Assembly (NCBI GenBank): GCA_937921595.1
Contig: CAKZTD010000112.1
Location: 1-64,000, forward strand
From: an uncultured Saprospiraceae bacterium
Lineage (GTDB): Bacteria > Bacteroidota > Bacteroidia > Chitinophagales > Saprospiraceae
Reading direction: 5' to 3'
Length of the DNA stretch: 64,000 bases
Shown: positions 35,603 to 44,255 of the stretch, one piece after another
Layout: the number at the start of each line of letters is the position of its first letter
Position numbering within the stretch: position 1 is the stretch's first letter
Notes under the pieces: generated by a model
Seen by the model: the letters and a program-made list of their open reading frames with translations, nothing else
Told to the model about the DNA's origin: nothing
Databases searched by the model: none
Made by a program: the position numbers and the translations under genes

Positions 35603-38008
35603 ATGATACTCAAAAATAATCCACCAAAATCTCAATGGTCCAATATCCTAAAACGGCCCACCATAGAAACCAAAGATCTAGAATCTGCAGTCAGTAAAAT
35701 CATGCAACAAGTAAAAGTCCAAGGAGACCAATCCCTGATTGAACTAACAACAAAATTCGACAAAGTCCAATTGTCAATACTCCAAGTAAACAAAGAAGAA
35801 ATAACTGCAGCGATTCAGCAAGTCGACCCAAAATTAAAAGCGGCGATCCAACAAGCTAAAGCAAATATCGAACAGTTTCACACCGCTCAAAAAGAAGAAA
35901 CCAAAATCATCGAAACGATGCCAGGTGTCCAATGTTGGAGAAAAAGTGTAGCCATAGAAAAAGTCGGCCTATACATTCCTGGAGGAACAGCACCCTTGTT
36001 TTCGACAGTTTTAATGCTAGGCGTACCAGCACAAATTGCAGGCTGTTCCGAAATCATCCTATGTACACCACCACAAAAGGACGGCACAATAAATCCAGCC
36101 ATTTTATATACCGCAGACCTCGTTGGAATCACCAAGGTTTTTAAAGTCGGAGGTGCTCAGGCTATCGCCGCGATGGCCTATGGAACAGAAACTATTCCTG
36201 CAATAAATAAAATATTCGGACCAGGTAACCAATATGTCACCGAAGCAAAACAACAAGCGAGTAGAGCAGGAGTTGCGATTGATTTGCCGGCAGGACCTTC
36301 AGAAGTTTTAGTGGTAGCAGATGGATCTGCAGAACCAGCTTTTGTTGCTGCTGATCTTTTATCACAAGCAGAACATGGGGCGGATAGCCAAGTAGTTTTA
36401 ATTGCTTTTGAAGAAGATTTTGTAACAGAGGTAAACGCTGAGATTGGAAACCAAATAGAAGCATTACCAAGGAAATCAATCGCTCAGGAGGCTTTAAAAA
36501 ACAGTGTTGCGATTATCGTAGAAAATAAAAAAGAAGCTTTAGATTTAATAAATTTTTATGCTCCAGAACACTTAATTGTAGCGACTGACAAGGCAGAATT
36601 ATTTGCTGAAAACATCAAAAATGCAGGTTCTGTTTTTCTTGGAAATTACACGCCAGAGTCAGCAGGCGATTATGCTTCAGGAACAAACCATACCTTACCA
36701 ACAAATGGTTATGCAGCAGCATATAGTGGCGTTTCTTTAGATAGCTTTGTCAAAAAAATAACCTTCCAAAAAATTACAAAAATGGGCTTGCAAAACCTTG
36801 GCCCAAGCATAGAACTTATGGCAGCAGCGGAACAATTAGAGGCACATAAAAATGCTATTTCTATTCGGCTAAAGTCGGACAATAATTTAAAGGATGACTT
36901 GGCGCAGTTAGGGGAGATAAAACAAACTCCGATTAGTTCTCTAGTCCGCCGAGACCTCAAAGATTTTCTGCCTTATTCTTCTGCTAGAGATGAATTTGAA
37001 GGTACAGCGGAAGTCTACCTCGATGCCAATGAAAACCCATTTCAAACAAATCTTAACCGCTATCCTGACCCGATGCAAAAAGATTTAAAGAATAAAATTG
37101 GGGAGCTAAAAGGAATCAAATCTTCTAAAATTTTTCTTGGAAACGGAAGCGATGAAGCGATCGATTTATTGATCCGATTGTTTTGTGAAAGAGGGAACGA
37201 TAGTATTTTGATACTACCTCCAACTTATGGTGTGTATAGCGTTTTTGCAAAAATAGCAGGCGTACAAGTGAAGACTTTAGCCTTGGATAAAAATTTTCAA
37301 CCATCAATAGAAGCTTTAAATAATCTGGGTTCGAAAAATTCAAAAATTCTTTTCATTTGCAATCCGAATAACCCGACAGGTAGTATAATTTCTATAAAAA
37401 AGATACAAGAAATTATTAGCAATTTTTCAGGAATAGTTGTGGTAGATGAGGCTTATATAGATTTTTCTGAAACGCAGTCTTGTATTTCTTTAATAGATCA
37501 AAATCCAAACCTTGTTGTCCTTCAAACTTTTTCAAAAGCATGGGGACTTGCAGGCTTAAGGCTTGGGATGGCTTTCTCAAATCCTGATTTGATCAATTGG
37601 ATTAACAAGATTAAAATGCCATACAATATCAATTCCTTGACGCAGCAGACGGTTTTAGAAAAACTAGAAAATAAAGGACAAGTACTTCAGGAAATTCAAA
37701 CGATCAAAAATGAAAGAGCGAAACTCGATCAGCGATTAAAAGATTTCAATTTTATAAAAAAAGTATTTCCATCAGAAGCCAACTTTATTCTTGCAGAAAC
37801 TTCAAACGCAGACGAACTATATGATTTTTTATTGAAAAAAGGAATTATTGTGAGAAATCGATCTAAGCAATTCAACTGTGAAAATTGCCTTCGATTTACT
37901 ATCGGAACCTCAAAAGAAAATCAAAAATTAATCACAGCACTTAAAGTCTATCAGGAAATATTGAATTCAAGAATAGAAAACCAAAAGACAAACCTTCAAT
38001 CTTTATAA
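35603..38008 (+). CDS. hisDC: Fused histidinol dehydrogenase / histidinol-phosphate aminotransferase
   Basis: 801 residues in one frame. Residues 1-~425 are HisD: zinc/substrate residues in SQAEHGADS, catalytic Glu-His in YAPEHLIV, GDYASGTNHTLPT, and the late His in EQLEAHKNAISIRL. Residues ~450-795 are HisC: PYSSARDEFEG, YLDANENPF, CNPNNPTG, DEAYIDF and the PLP lysine in FSKAWGLAGLRLG (~644). The linker (~425-455) has no stop or clear restart. HisC makes histidinol phosphate from imidazole-acetol phosphate; HisD oxidises histidinol to histidine. Separate genes are the rule, so the fusion is notable. Both halves keep their key residues. A sequencing error could mimic fusion only by removing a stop or frameshift. 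Confidence 0.93.
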   Translation: MILKNNPPKSQWSNILKRPTIETKDLESAVSKIMQQVKVQGDQSLIELTTKFDKVQLSILQVNKEEITAAIQQVDPKLKAAIQQAKANIEQFHTAQKEETKIIETMPGVQCWRKSVAIEKVGLYIPGGTAPLFSTVLMLGVPAQIAGCSEIILCTPPQKDGTINPAILYTADLVGITKVFKVGGAQAIAAMAYGTETIPAINKIFGPGNQYVTEAKQQASRAGVAIDLPAGPSEVLVVADGSAEPAFVAADLLSQAEHGADSQVVLIAFEEDFVTEVNAEIGNQIEALPRKSIAQEALKNSVAIIVENKKEALDLINFYAPEHLIVATDKAELFAENIKNAGSVFLGNYTPESAGDYASGTNHTLPTNGYAAAYSGVSLDSFVKKITFQKITKMGLQNLGPSIELMAAAEQLEAHKNAISIRLKSDNNLKDDLAQLGEIKQTPISSLVRRDLKDFLPYSSARDEFEGTAEVYLDANENPFQTNLNRYPDPMQKDLKNKIGELKGIKSSKIFLGNGSDEAIDLLIRLFCERGNDSILILPPTYGVYSVFAKIAGVQVKTLALDKNFQPSIEALNNLGSKNSKILFICNPNNPTGSIISIKKIQEIISNFSGIVVVDEAYIDFSETQSCISLIDQNPNLVVLQTFSKAWGLAGLRLGMAFSNPDLINWINKIKMPYNINSLTQQTVLEKLENKGQVLQEIQTIKNERAKLDQRLKDFNFIKKVFPSEANFILAETSNADELYDFLLKKGIIVRNRSKQFNCENCLRFTIGTSKENQKLITALKVYQEILNSRIENQKTNLQSL

Positions 38009-38017
38009 AATAAAATC

Positions 38018-39136
38018 ATGAAAAAAATACTCTTCATAGATCGTGATGGAACACTCATTATCGAACCACCAAGCGATTATCAAGTAGACGCTTTTGAAAA
38101 ACTGGAATACTATCCAAAGGTTTTTCAATATCTGTCAAAAATCGTCAAGGAATTCGATTATGAATTAGTCATGATTACCAACCAAGATGGCTTAGGAACA
38201 GACAGCTTTCCAGAAGATACTTTTTGGCCCGTTCATAATAAAATGCTGGAAGCTTTTAAAAATGAAGGTGTTGAATTTTCAGAAGTCATCATCGATAAAA
38301 CCTTCCCAGAGGAGAATGCTCCAACTCGAAAACCAGGAACAGCTCTGCTGACAAAATATATGGAAGGGAATTATGATTTAGAAAATTCATATGTGCTCGG
38401 CGATAGGCTTTCGGATATTCAATTAGCGAAAAACCTTAAGGCTAAAGGTATTCTAATTCAAAATAAAGAAACGGTTGACCTCCAAGCAGGTTTAGAAGAT
38501 ACCTGTATGTTGACGACGCTTGATTGGTCAGAAATTTATGAATTTTTAAAATTTAAAAACCGAACAGCCAGCGTCAGCAGAACAACTTCAGAAACAGATA
38601 TATCGATTGATCTTTTACTCGATGGTTCTGGACAATCCGTAATTAGCACTGGTCTAGGTTTTTTTGATCACATGCTTGAACAAATCGCAAAACACTCTGG
38701 TGCAGATATCAAAATTAAAGTCAAAGGTGATCTTCACATCGATGAGCACCACACGATCGAAGATACAGCATTGGCTTTAGGTGAAGCTTTCGGCCAAGCA
38801 CTCGGGAATAAAGAAAGCATAGAACGTTATGGCTTCTGTTTGCCAATGGATGACTGCCTCGCTCAGGTTGCATTGGATTTTGGAGGCCGCCCATGGCTGG
38901 TCTGGGATGCCAATTTCAAAAGAGAAAAAATAGGCGACATGCCCACAGAAATGTTTATGCATTTTTTTAAATCATTTTCAGATGCCTCAAAGAGCAACCT
39001 TAATATAAAAGTCGAAGGCAACAACGAGCATCACAAAATAGAAGCCATTTTCAAAGCATTCGCCAAAGCAATAAAAATGGCCATCCGAAGAGATGTCAGA
39101 AACGTAAAAATGCCAAGCACCAAAGGAATAATTTAA
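38018..39136 (+). CDS. hisB: Bifunctional histidinol-phosphatase / imidazoleglycerol-phosphate dehydratase
   Basis: 372 residues. The N-terminal ~165 residues are a HAD phosphatase ([29 protein letters not shown]). The C-terminal ~200 residues are the dehydratase, with metal-binding HHTIED and HHKIEA motifs plus [14 protein letters not shown]. It thus supplies two steps: dehydration of IGP and dephosphorylation of histidinol phosphate. The fused form is known from Proteobacteria and Bacteroidota. It starts 10 bp after hisDC. Confidence 0.96.
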   Translation: MKKILFIDRDGTLIIEPPSDYQVDAFEKLEYYPKVFQYLSKIVKEFDYELVMITNQDGLGTDSFPEDTFWPVHNKMLEAFKNEGVEFSEVIIDKTFPEENAPTRKPGTALLTKYMEGNYDLENSYVLGDRLSDIQLAKNLKAKGILIQNKETVDLQAGLEDTCMLTTLDWSEIYEFLKFKNRTASVSRTTSETDISIDLLLDGSGQSVISTGLGFFDHMLEQIAKHSGADIKIKVKGDLHIDEHHTIEDTALALGEAFGQALGNKESIERYGFCLPMDDCLAQVALDFGGRPWLVWDANFKREKIGDMPTEMFMHFFKSFSDASKSNLNIKVEGNNEHHKIEAIFKAFAKAIKMAIRRDVRNVKMPSTKGII

Positions 39137-39149
39137 TTTCTTTTTTTTA

Positions 39150-39286
39150 AGATTTGTTCTTCGTGTCTTAGCGCCTTTGTGGCAAAAAAAAACTCCACTC
39201 TTTTAAGTTTAAACCCGACCAAAAGAGGGTGTAACTTGAAAGTTTGAATAATGCAAATTTGTAACTGGTACTTCTAAAAAAACAAA
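39150..39286 (+). repeat. Repeat-filled spacer hisB-hisH, including family 1 copy 4 (39198-39269)
   Basis: TTCGTGTCTTAGCGCCTTTG is a short motif that resembles, in complement, 10735-10765. The family 1 element follows (CTCTTTTAAGTTTAAACC to GTAACTGGT), the most diverged of the four copies. Confidence 0.65.
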
Positions 39287-39889
39287 ATGCTCAATAAAAA
39301 GTCAAAAATATCAATTATCGACTATAAAGCCGGCAACGTCCAATCCGTCCTCTTCGCCCTCCAGAGGTTAGGAATAGAAGCCACACTTTCCGACGACCCA
39401 GAAGTGATTCAAAATGCAGAGAAAGTCATCTTTCCGGGGGTAGGAGAAGCTTCGACAACGATGGCTGTTTTAAAAGAAAAAGGTTTAGACAAAGTGATCA
39501 AAAAACTTAAACAACCTGTGTTAGGAATCTGCCTCGGCATGCAACTCCTTTGCGAATACTCAGAAGAAAATGACACGCAATGTCTTGGCATTATTCCTCA
39601 AAAAGTAAAATACTTCGAAGCCAATAAAAACGAAAAAGTACCACACATGGGATGGAATCAAATTTATGATTTGAAAACTCCTTTGTTTGATAATCAACTA
39701 GAAAATGAATACACTTATTTCGTACACGGCTACTACGTCGAGGAAGGAGCCTATACGATTGCTACGGCGAATTACATTCAACCATTCAGTGCAGCAATCA
39801 AAAAAGATAATTTCTACGCCACCCAATTCCACCCCGAAAAATCAGGGACCATCGGCGAGCAAATACTAAAGAATTTTTTGTCACTTTAA
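39287..39889 (+). CDS. hisH: Imidazole glycerol phosphate synthase, glutaminase subunit
   Basis: 200 residues, a class I glutamine amidotransferase. The catalytic Cys is in GICLGMQLL, and the His and Glu in QFHPEKS; the oxyanion motif is PGVGEAS. It makes ammonia from glutamine for HisF. The length is normal. It is separated from hisB by a repeat-rich spacer but in operon order. Confidence 0.96.
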   Translation: MLNKKSKISIIDYKAGNVQSVLFALQRLGIEATLSDDPEVIQNAEKVIFPGVGEASTTMAVLKEKGLDKVIKKLKQPVLGICLGMQLLCEYSEENDTQCLGIIPQKVKYFEANKNEKVPHMGWNQIYDLKTPLFDNQLENEYTYFVHGYYVEEGAYTIATANYIQPFSAAIKKDNFYATQFHPEKSGTIGEQILKNFLSL

Positions 39890-39917
39890 TTAATCACGAA
39901 ACTCCAAGGAATGAATT

Positions 39918-39951
39918 GTCATTTCGAGGGAGTACAACGAATCGAGAAATG
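39918..39951. repeat. Inverted repeat covering the hisA start codon
   Basis: GTCATTTCGA (39918-39927) and TCGAGAAATG (39942-39951) form an imperfect hairpin that ends on the hisA ATG. Confidence 0.6.
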
Positions 39952-40656
39952 GAAATAATACCAGCAATAGATCTAATAAACGCCCAAGCCGTTCGCCTCT
40001 CCCAAGGAGATTACAACAGGCAGACTACTTATAACGAGAACCCGCTCGAAGTAGCTCAGAAATTTGAATCCTTAGGGATTAAAAAACTACACCTCGTCGA
40101 TCTTGATGGAGCTAAAGCAAAACGAGTGATCAATGAAAAAGTACTCCAACAAATTGCTAAAAACACAAAGCTTGAAATCGAATTCGGCGGAGGAATCAAA
40201 ACTGATGAAGACTTGCAAAAAGTATTCGATAGTGGAGCAACCCAAGCGATCATAGGAACCATCGCAGTGAAGAATCCTAAGCTGTTTTTTAAATGGCTAG
40301 AAAAATTTGGCCCTGAAAAAATAATCCTAGGCGCAGATGTCAAAGAAGAGAAATTAGCGGTGAATGGGTGGCTCGAAACCAGTGAGATTAGCATTTTTGA
40401 TTTTTTAAAAACAAATGAAAACCAAGGCGTCAAACATGTTATATGTACCGATATTTCTAAAGATGGAATGCTTGGGGGAACTTCTGTTGATTTGTACAAA
40501 AAACTCATGGCAGAATTTCCAAAATTAAATATCATCGCTAGCGGTGGCGTCGCATCTATGGAGGACATTCAACAACTAGAAGCCATCAATTGCAAATCCG
40601 TCGTCGTCGGTAAAGCCATTTATGAAGGAAAAATAAAATTGAGCGAATTACTTTAA
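39949..40656 (+). CDS. hisA: ProFAR isomerase
   Basis: 235 residues from the ATG at 39949 (MEIIPAIDLINAQAVRLSQGDY). The frame extends to 39916, but only through the inverted repeat. It is a TIM barrel with the two phosphate-binding repeats (EFGGGIK and ASGGVAS) and the catalytic Asp residues in AIDL and CTDISKDG. It isomerises ProFAR to PRFAR. The ATG lies in the arm of a repeat, as for hisG. Confidence 0.95.
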   Translation: MEIIPAIDLINAQAVRLSQGDYNRQTTYNENPLEVAQKFESLGIKKLHLVDLDGAKAKRVINEKVLQQIAKNTKLEIEFGGGIKTDEDLQKVFDSGATQAIIGTIAVKNPKLFFKWLEKFGPEKIILGADVKEEKLAVNGWLETSEISIFDFLKTNENQGVKHVICTDISKDGMLGGTSVDLYKKLMAEFPKLNIIASGGVASMEDIQQLEAINCKSVVVGKAIYEGKIKLSELL

Positions 40657-40723
40657 AATCAAAATCAAAGAAGGGTTTTTTGATTAAAAATCATCAATAA
40701 TCGAAAGTTGAAACTTAAGAAAT

Positions 40724-41491
40724 ATGTTAGCAAAAAGAATCATTCCTTGTCTCGATATCAAAGATGGTCGTACCGTCAAAGGAGTCAATTTTGTAGCACT
40801 TCGTGATGCCGGTGATCCTGTCGAGCAGGCAAAAATATACAGCAATCAAGGAGCCGACGAATTAGTCTTTTTGGATATCAGCGCCACCAACGAAAAAAGG
40901 AAAACACTTCGAGAACTCGTACGGAAAATTGCAGCTCAAATCAATATCCCATTTACGGTTGGAGGAGGGATAAGTTCGAGCGAAGATGTAAGTAAACTTC
41001 TACTATCTGGAGCGGATAAAATATCGATCAATTCAGCAGCTGTTCGCAATCCAAAATTAGTCGATGAGCTTTCTAAAAAATTCGGAAGCCAATGCATCAC
41101 GGTGGCCATCGATGCCAAACTAATTAAAGGTGAATGGATCGTTTACCTCAACGGCGGACGTATATCTACAGCATTAAAACTTTTCGATTGGGCCAAAGAA
41201 CTAAATGACCGAGGAGCTGGGGAAATTCTTTTTACCTCAATGGATCATGATGGTACAAAAGCTGGATTCGCTTGTGATGCACTATATCAATTATCTGAGC
41301 AATTGAGCATTCCAATCATCGCATCCGGAGGTGCAGGAACCATGAGCCATTTCAAAGATGTTTTCGAAAATGGAAAAGCAGATGCAGCCTTGGCTGCCAG
41401 TATTTTTCATTATAATGAAATCGCGATCCCAGATTTAAAAGATTATCTAAAGAAAGAAAATATCATCATCAGAAATTATCCAACCACATAA
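40724..41491 (+). CDS. hisF: Imidazole glycerol phosphate synthase, cyclase subunit
   Basis: 255 residues. A TIM barrel with catalytic Asp in PCLDIKDGR and in [10 protein letters not shown], and phosphate-binding GGGISS and ASGGAGT. With HisH it makes IGP and AICAR. The gene ends in ACC ACA TAA, overlapping three tandem ACCACATA units. Confidence 0.97.
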   Translation: MLAKRIIPCLDIKDGRTVKGVNFVALRDAGDPVEQAKIYSNQGADELVFLDISATNEKRKTLRELVRKIAAQINIPFTVGGGISSSEDVSKLLLSGADKISINSAAVRNPKLVDELSKKFGSQCITVAIDAKLIKGEWIVYLNGGRISTALKLFDWAKELNDRGAGEILFTSMDHDGTKAGFACDALYQLSEQLSIPIIASGGAGTMSHFKDVFENGKADAALAASIFHYNEIAIPDLKDYLKKENIIIRNYPTT

Positions 41492-41506
41492 CCACATAAC
41501 CACATA
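41483..41506 (+). repeat. Three tandem ACCACATA units at the end of hisF
   Basis: Three perfect 8-bp copies overlap the last codons and stop of hisF. They share the word ACCACATAA with the inverted repeat at 26725. Confidence 0.85.
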
Positions 41507-41516
41507 ATTAATAATC

Positions 41517-42113
41517 ATGATTAATAAAATAAATTTCAAAAAATCAAACGGTCTAGTTCCCGTCATTATTCAAGACAGTACTACCTGTAAAGTTCTTATG
41601 CTCGCATACATGAACGAAGCAGCTTTTCTGAAAACCATGGAAACCAAACTCGTGACTTTCTACAGTCGTTCCAGAAAAGAACTTTGGATAAAAGGCGAAA
41701 CCAGCGGTAATTTTTTAAAAATGCAAAGTATCAAATTAGACTGTGATCAAGATACTTTGTTGATAAAAGTAATTCCAACAGGTCCAGTATGTCACACCGG
41801 AACGGATACTTGTTTTGAAGAAGAAAATAAAGCGGATGGCTTTTTATACCAATTAGAAAAAGTGATTCAAGATCGTAAAAATGAAGATGAAGGTAAATCC
41901 TACACGGCTTCTCTTTTTAAAAAAGGAATCAATAAAATCGCCCAGAAAGTAGGAGAGGAGGCTGTAGAATTGGTCATCGAATCCAAAGACGATAATAAAG
42001 ATCTTTTTTTGAATGAAGCAGCAGATTTGATGTATCACTATCTAGTGCTTTTGGCAGCGAAGGATTTTAAATTAGAAGATGTTGTTGATGTTTTGAAAAG
42101 TCGACAGAAGTAG
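41517..42113 (+). CDS. hisIE: Phosphoribosyl-AMP cyclohydrolase / phosphoribosyl-ATP pyrophosphatase
   Basis: 198 residues. HisI part (1-~105): YMNEAAF, SRSRKELWIKGETSGN and the metal-binding LDCDQDT and CHTGTDTCF motifs. HisE part (~110-198): SYTASLFKKGINKIAQKVGEEAVELVIE and DLMYHYLVLL. It does steps two and three of the pathway. It is the last gene of the operon; with it all ten steps are covered. Confidence 0.96.
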   Translation: MINKINFKKSNGLVPVIIQDSTTCKVLMLAYMNEAAFLKTMETKLVTFYSRSRKELWIKGETSGNFLKMQSIKLDCDQDTLLIKVIPTGPVCHTGTDTCFEEENKADGFLYQLEKVIQDRKNEDEGKSYTASLFKKGINKIAQKVGEEAVELVIESKDDNKDLFLNEAADLMYHYLVLLAAKDFKLEDVVDVLKSRQK

Positions 42114-42256
42114 GCTGACTTTTGGAAATTGTAAAAGGATATTTTTTGTAATATTTGTAGGTCTCATCTTCTCAGTGGTTTGTATTCTTACCGCTAAGAA
42201 AATGAGAAACGCCGAGGTGAAATAGGCGGATTGCAACTTGTTTGTAAAAAAATCCC

Positions 42257-43627
42257 CTACCAATAATACCCAATCCCCATCCGTAAACCAACAGTCAAAT
42301 ATTTTTGATCAACAGGGTTTATTCCAGAAGAAACAGAACTCAATTGATATTTAAAATTCGGAGCAGCACTTAAATTAAATCGATCATTCAATTGGTAAGA
42401 AAGTCCAATCGCAGAAATTAAACTTAAACCCGTTCGAGATTTAAAATATGATTGATCCTCTTTTAATAAAATAGAATGACCGGATTCGCTTAAAGTTTCA
42501 CCACCTGGTTTGAACCATAAATTTAAAGCCAAACCTCCTTCGAGAAACCAGTTAAGCCTTTGTTCCGAAGATGAATAACCAATCAGTATTGGAAGCTCAA
42601 TGCTTCGGTATCGATTATAAATTTTCTTAGAGGAATAATAAGACTCATCTACTAAACCATCTCCTATAGTATTGGTACTCGTACCATCCATGTTGTAGAT
42701 GATTTCAATGATTTGATTCGGTTCAATTACGGTGGAATCCCAGGTCGTATAATTTTCAAACCGTTCATTGATTTGTTGATATTCTAAACCTGTTTTTAGA
42801 TAAAAATTACTTTTGTGTTGAATCCTAAAATTTAAACCAGCACTGATAACATCCATTGGCGTTTCGAGAGAATCTCGAATATTGAGATAAGCTTGGTTGT
42901 TGCTTTTTAAAGATTTATTCACCAGTCCATAATTGAAAAATAATTCAGTAGCGAGATTGTATTGCTTTGGGTTTTTTAATTTTGGAAAAGTCTTATTTTC
43001 TTTTTCGAATTGATCAGATGTATTAGAATAATCAATTTCAATTATCCGAAAGGGTAGTGCAGCTAAAGCGGTGAAATTTGAATTACTTGGTGCTAGATTT
43101 TGATCATCTGGAATAATATTTTTAAAGGCTTTGTTTGTAGAAACTGTATCTTTGGATTCTTTTAAATTCAGAGATTCTTGATCAAATGAAGTAGGAGTAT
43201 CTGAACCGGAATAAATTATTTCCTCTTTTAAAAGATCAATGTTTTTTATCTTAATTTCTTTTTTAATTTTATTGTTTTGTTCGATTAAATTTAATTCTTT
43301 CTCTTTCGGATTATTTTCCATAGCTTTTGATTCAGAAACAGGTTCAACTAAGCTCGTTGGAGATTGAACTGGATCATTATTTACTGAAGATGGAGTGACC
43401 AAAGTTGTTGCTTTTTCTGTCGAACCATTAGCATAGAAAAACAAGCCAAGGCCACTACTGATAAGTAGAAGTCCTGCGAAGAACCATATAAAAAAGAATC
43501 GTCTCTTATCCTTTTTCTTCGCCGCTTGCTTAGCTTGGATTTTTTGCCAAAGCAAATCAGTATCCGAAACGGTCTGATGGTTTTGAACCTTCCCCTTGAT
43601 AAAACGATCTAACCTATCCGAGCCCAT
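42257..43627 (-). CDS. Membrane protein paired with ECF sigma factor; beta-barrel-like C-terminus
   Basis: 456 residues. A charged cytosolic N-terminus (~1-48) is followed by one transmembrane helix (~45-65, FFFIWFFAGLLLISSGLGLFF). A ~130-residue Ser/Lys/Glu-rich linker leads to a C-terminal ~220-residue domain with alternating beta-strands typical of an outer-membrane barrel (FYLKTGLEYQQIN, NWFLEGGLALNLWF, YLTVGLRMGIGYYW). The start overlaps the end of the sigma gene by 19 bp. This suggests an anti-sigma role with a sensing C-terminal part, a pattern seen in Bacteroidota. No Zn-binding anti-sigma motif is seen. Confidence 0.78.
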   Translation of the reverse strand: MGSDRLDRFIKGKVQNHQTVSDTDLLWQKIQAKQAAKKKDKRRFFFIWFFAGLLLISSGLGLFFYANGSTEKATTLVTPSSVNNDPVQSPTSLVEPVSESKAMENNPKEKELNLIEQNNKIKKEIKIKNIDLLKEEIIYSGSDTPTSFDQESLNLKESKDTVSTNKAFKNIIPDDQNLAPSNSNFTALAALPFRIIEIDYSNTSDQFEKENKTFPKLKNPKQYNLATELFFNYGLVNKSLKSNNQAYLNIRDSLETPMDVISAGLNFRIQHKSNFYLKTGLEYQQINERFENYTTWDSTVIEPNQIIEIIYNMDGTSTNTIGDGLVDESYYSSKKIYNRYRSIELPILIGYSSSEQRLNWFLEGGLALNLWFKPGGETLSESGHSILLKEDQSYFKSRTGLSLISAIGLSYQLNDRFNLSAAPNFKYQLSSVSSGINPVDQKYLTVGLRMGIGYYW

Positions 43628-44160
43628 AATTCCTGTTTTTCTTGATTATTTAATTTCATCCGTAAAATATTTTTCGCTTTGGATAAATTACTTCTGGAAG
43701 TCGATTCTTTGATCCCCAATAATTTTCCAATCTCTTTATGAGAATACGCTTCGATCACATTTAGATTAAAAACCTGCCGATATCCATCCGGTAAAGTATT
43801 GATCAATGCCATCACATCTTCCTCTTCCAGATGACTATAAACTATTGGTTCAAGCTGAACGTCCTGAAACTGATCCACACTTTTTTCATGCGTAAAACAT
43901 TTCTTATTGAGTTTTTTTAAAGCGGTATTGATTACAATTTTCCGCATCCAAACTTCAAGGTTTCCTTTCTTTGAATCATATTGCTTAATCGCTTCAAATA
44001 TTTTGATAAAAGCATCTTGCAATACATCTTCGGAATCGATGTTTTGTGGGGAATATCTTCGACTGACCGTCAAGAGCATAGGAGAGTACCGAACCACCAG
44101 CAATTGCTGATACCTGGACTCTTTTTTCAAGCACCCTTTTACAATTTCTTGCTCGGTCAT
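43609..44160 (-). CDS. ECF-type RNA polymerase sigma factor
   Basis: 183 residues. Region 2 is LTVSRRYSPQNIDSEDVLQDAFIKIFEAI, and region 4 is LPDGYRQVFNLNVIEAYSHKEIGKLLGIKESTSRSNLSKAKNILRMKL. It is the short ECF form of Bacteroidota. Its end overlaps the start of the membrane partner, indicating translational coupling. The large lipoprotein gene downstream of neither belongs to this pair and is transcribed toward it. Confidence 0.93.
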   Translation of the reverse strand: MTEQEIVKGCLKKESRYQQLLVVRYSPMLLTVSRRYSPQNIDSEDVLQDAFIKIFEAIKQYDSKKGNLEVWMRKIVINTALKKLNKKCFTHEKSVDQFQDVQLEPIVYSHLEEEDVMALINTLPDGYRQVFNLNVIEAYSHKEIGKLLGIKESTSRSNLSKAKNILRMKLNNQEKQELWARIG

Positions 44161-44255
44161 GAATGAATCTTGTTGGATTCGTTTTTAAAATTTACTAAAC
44201 CTTCTCAAAAAATTGAGAAAGTTTAGTAACTATTCGCTTATGATTTAATCAAAAT

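Noticed and set aside
42230-42247. Fifth copy of repeat family 1
   Set aside because: Only GCAACTTGTTTGTAA resembles the family; the match is too short to call.
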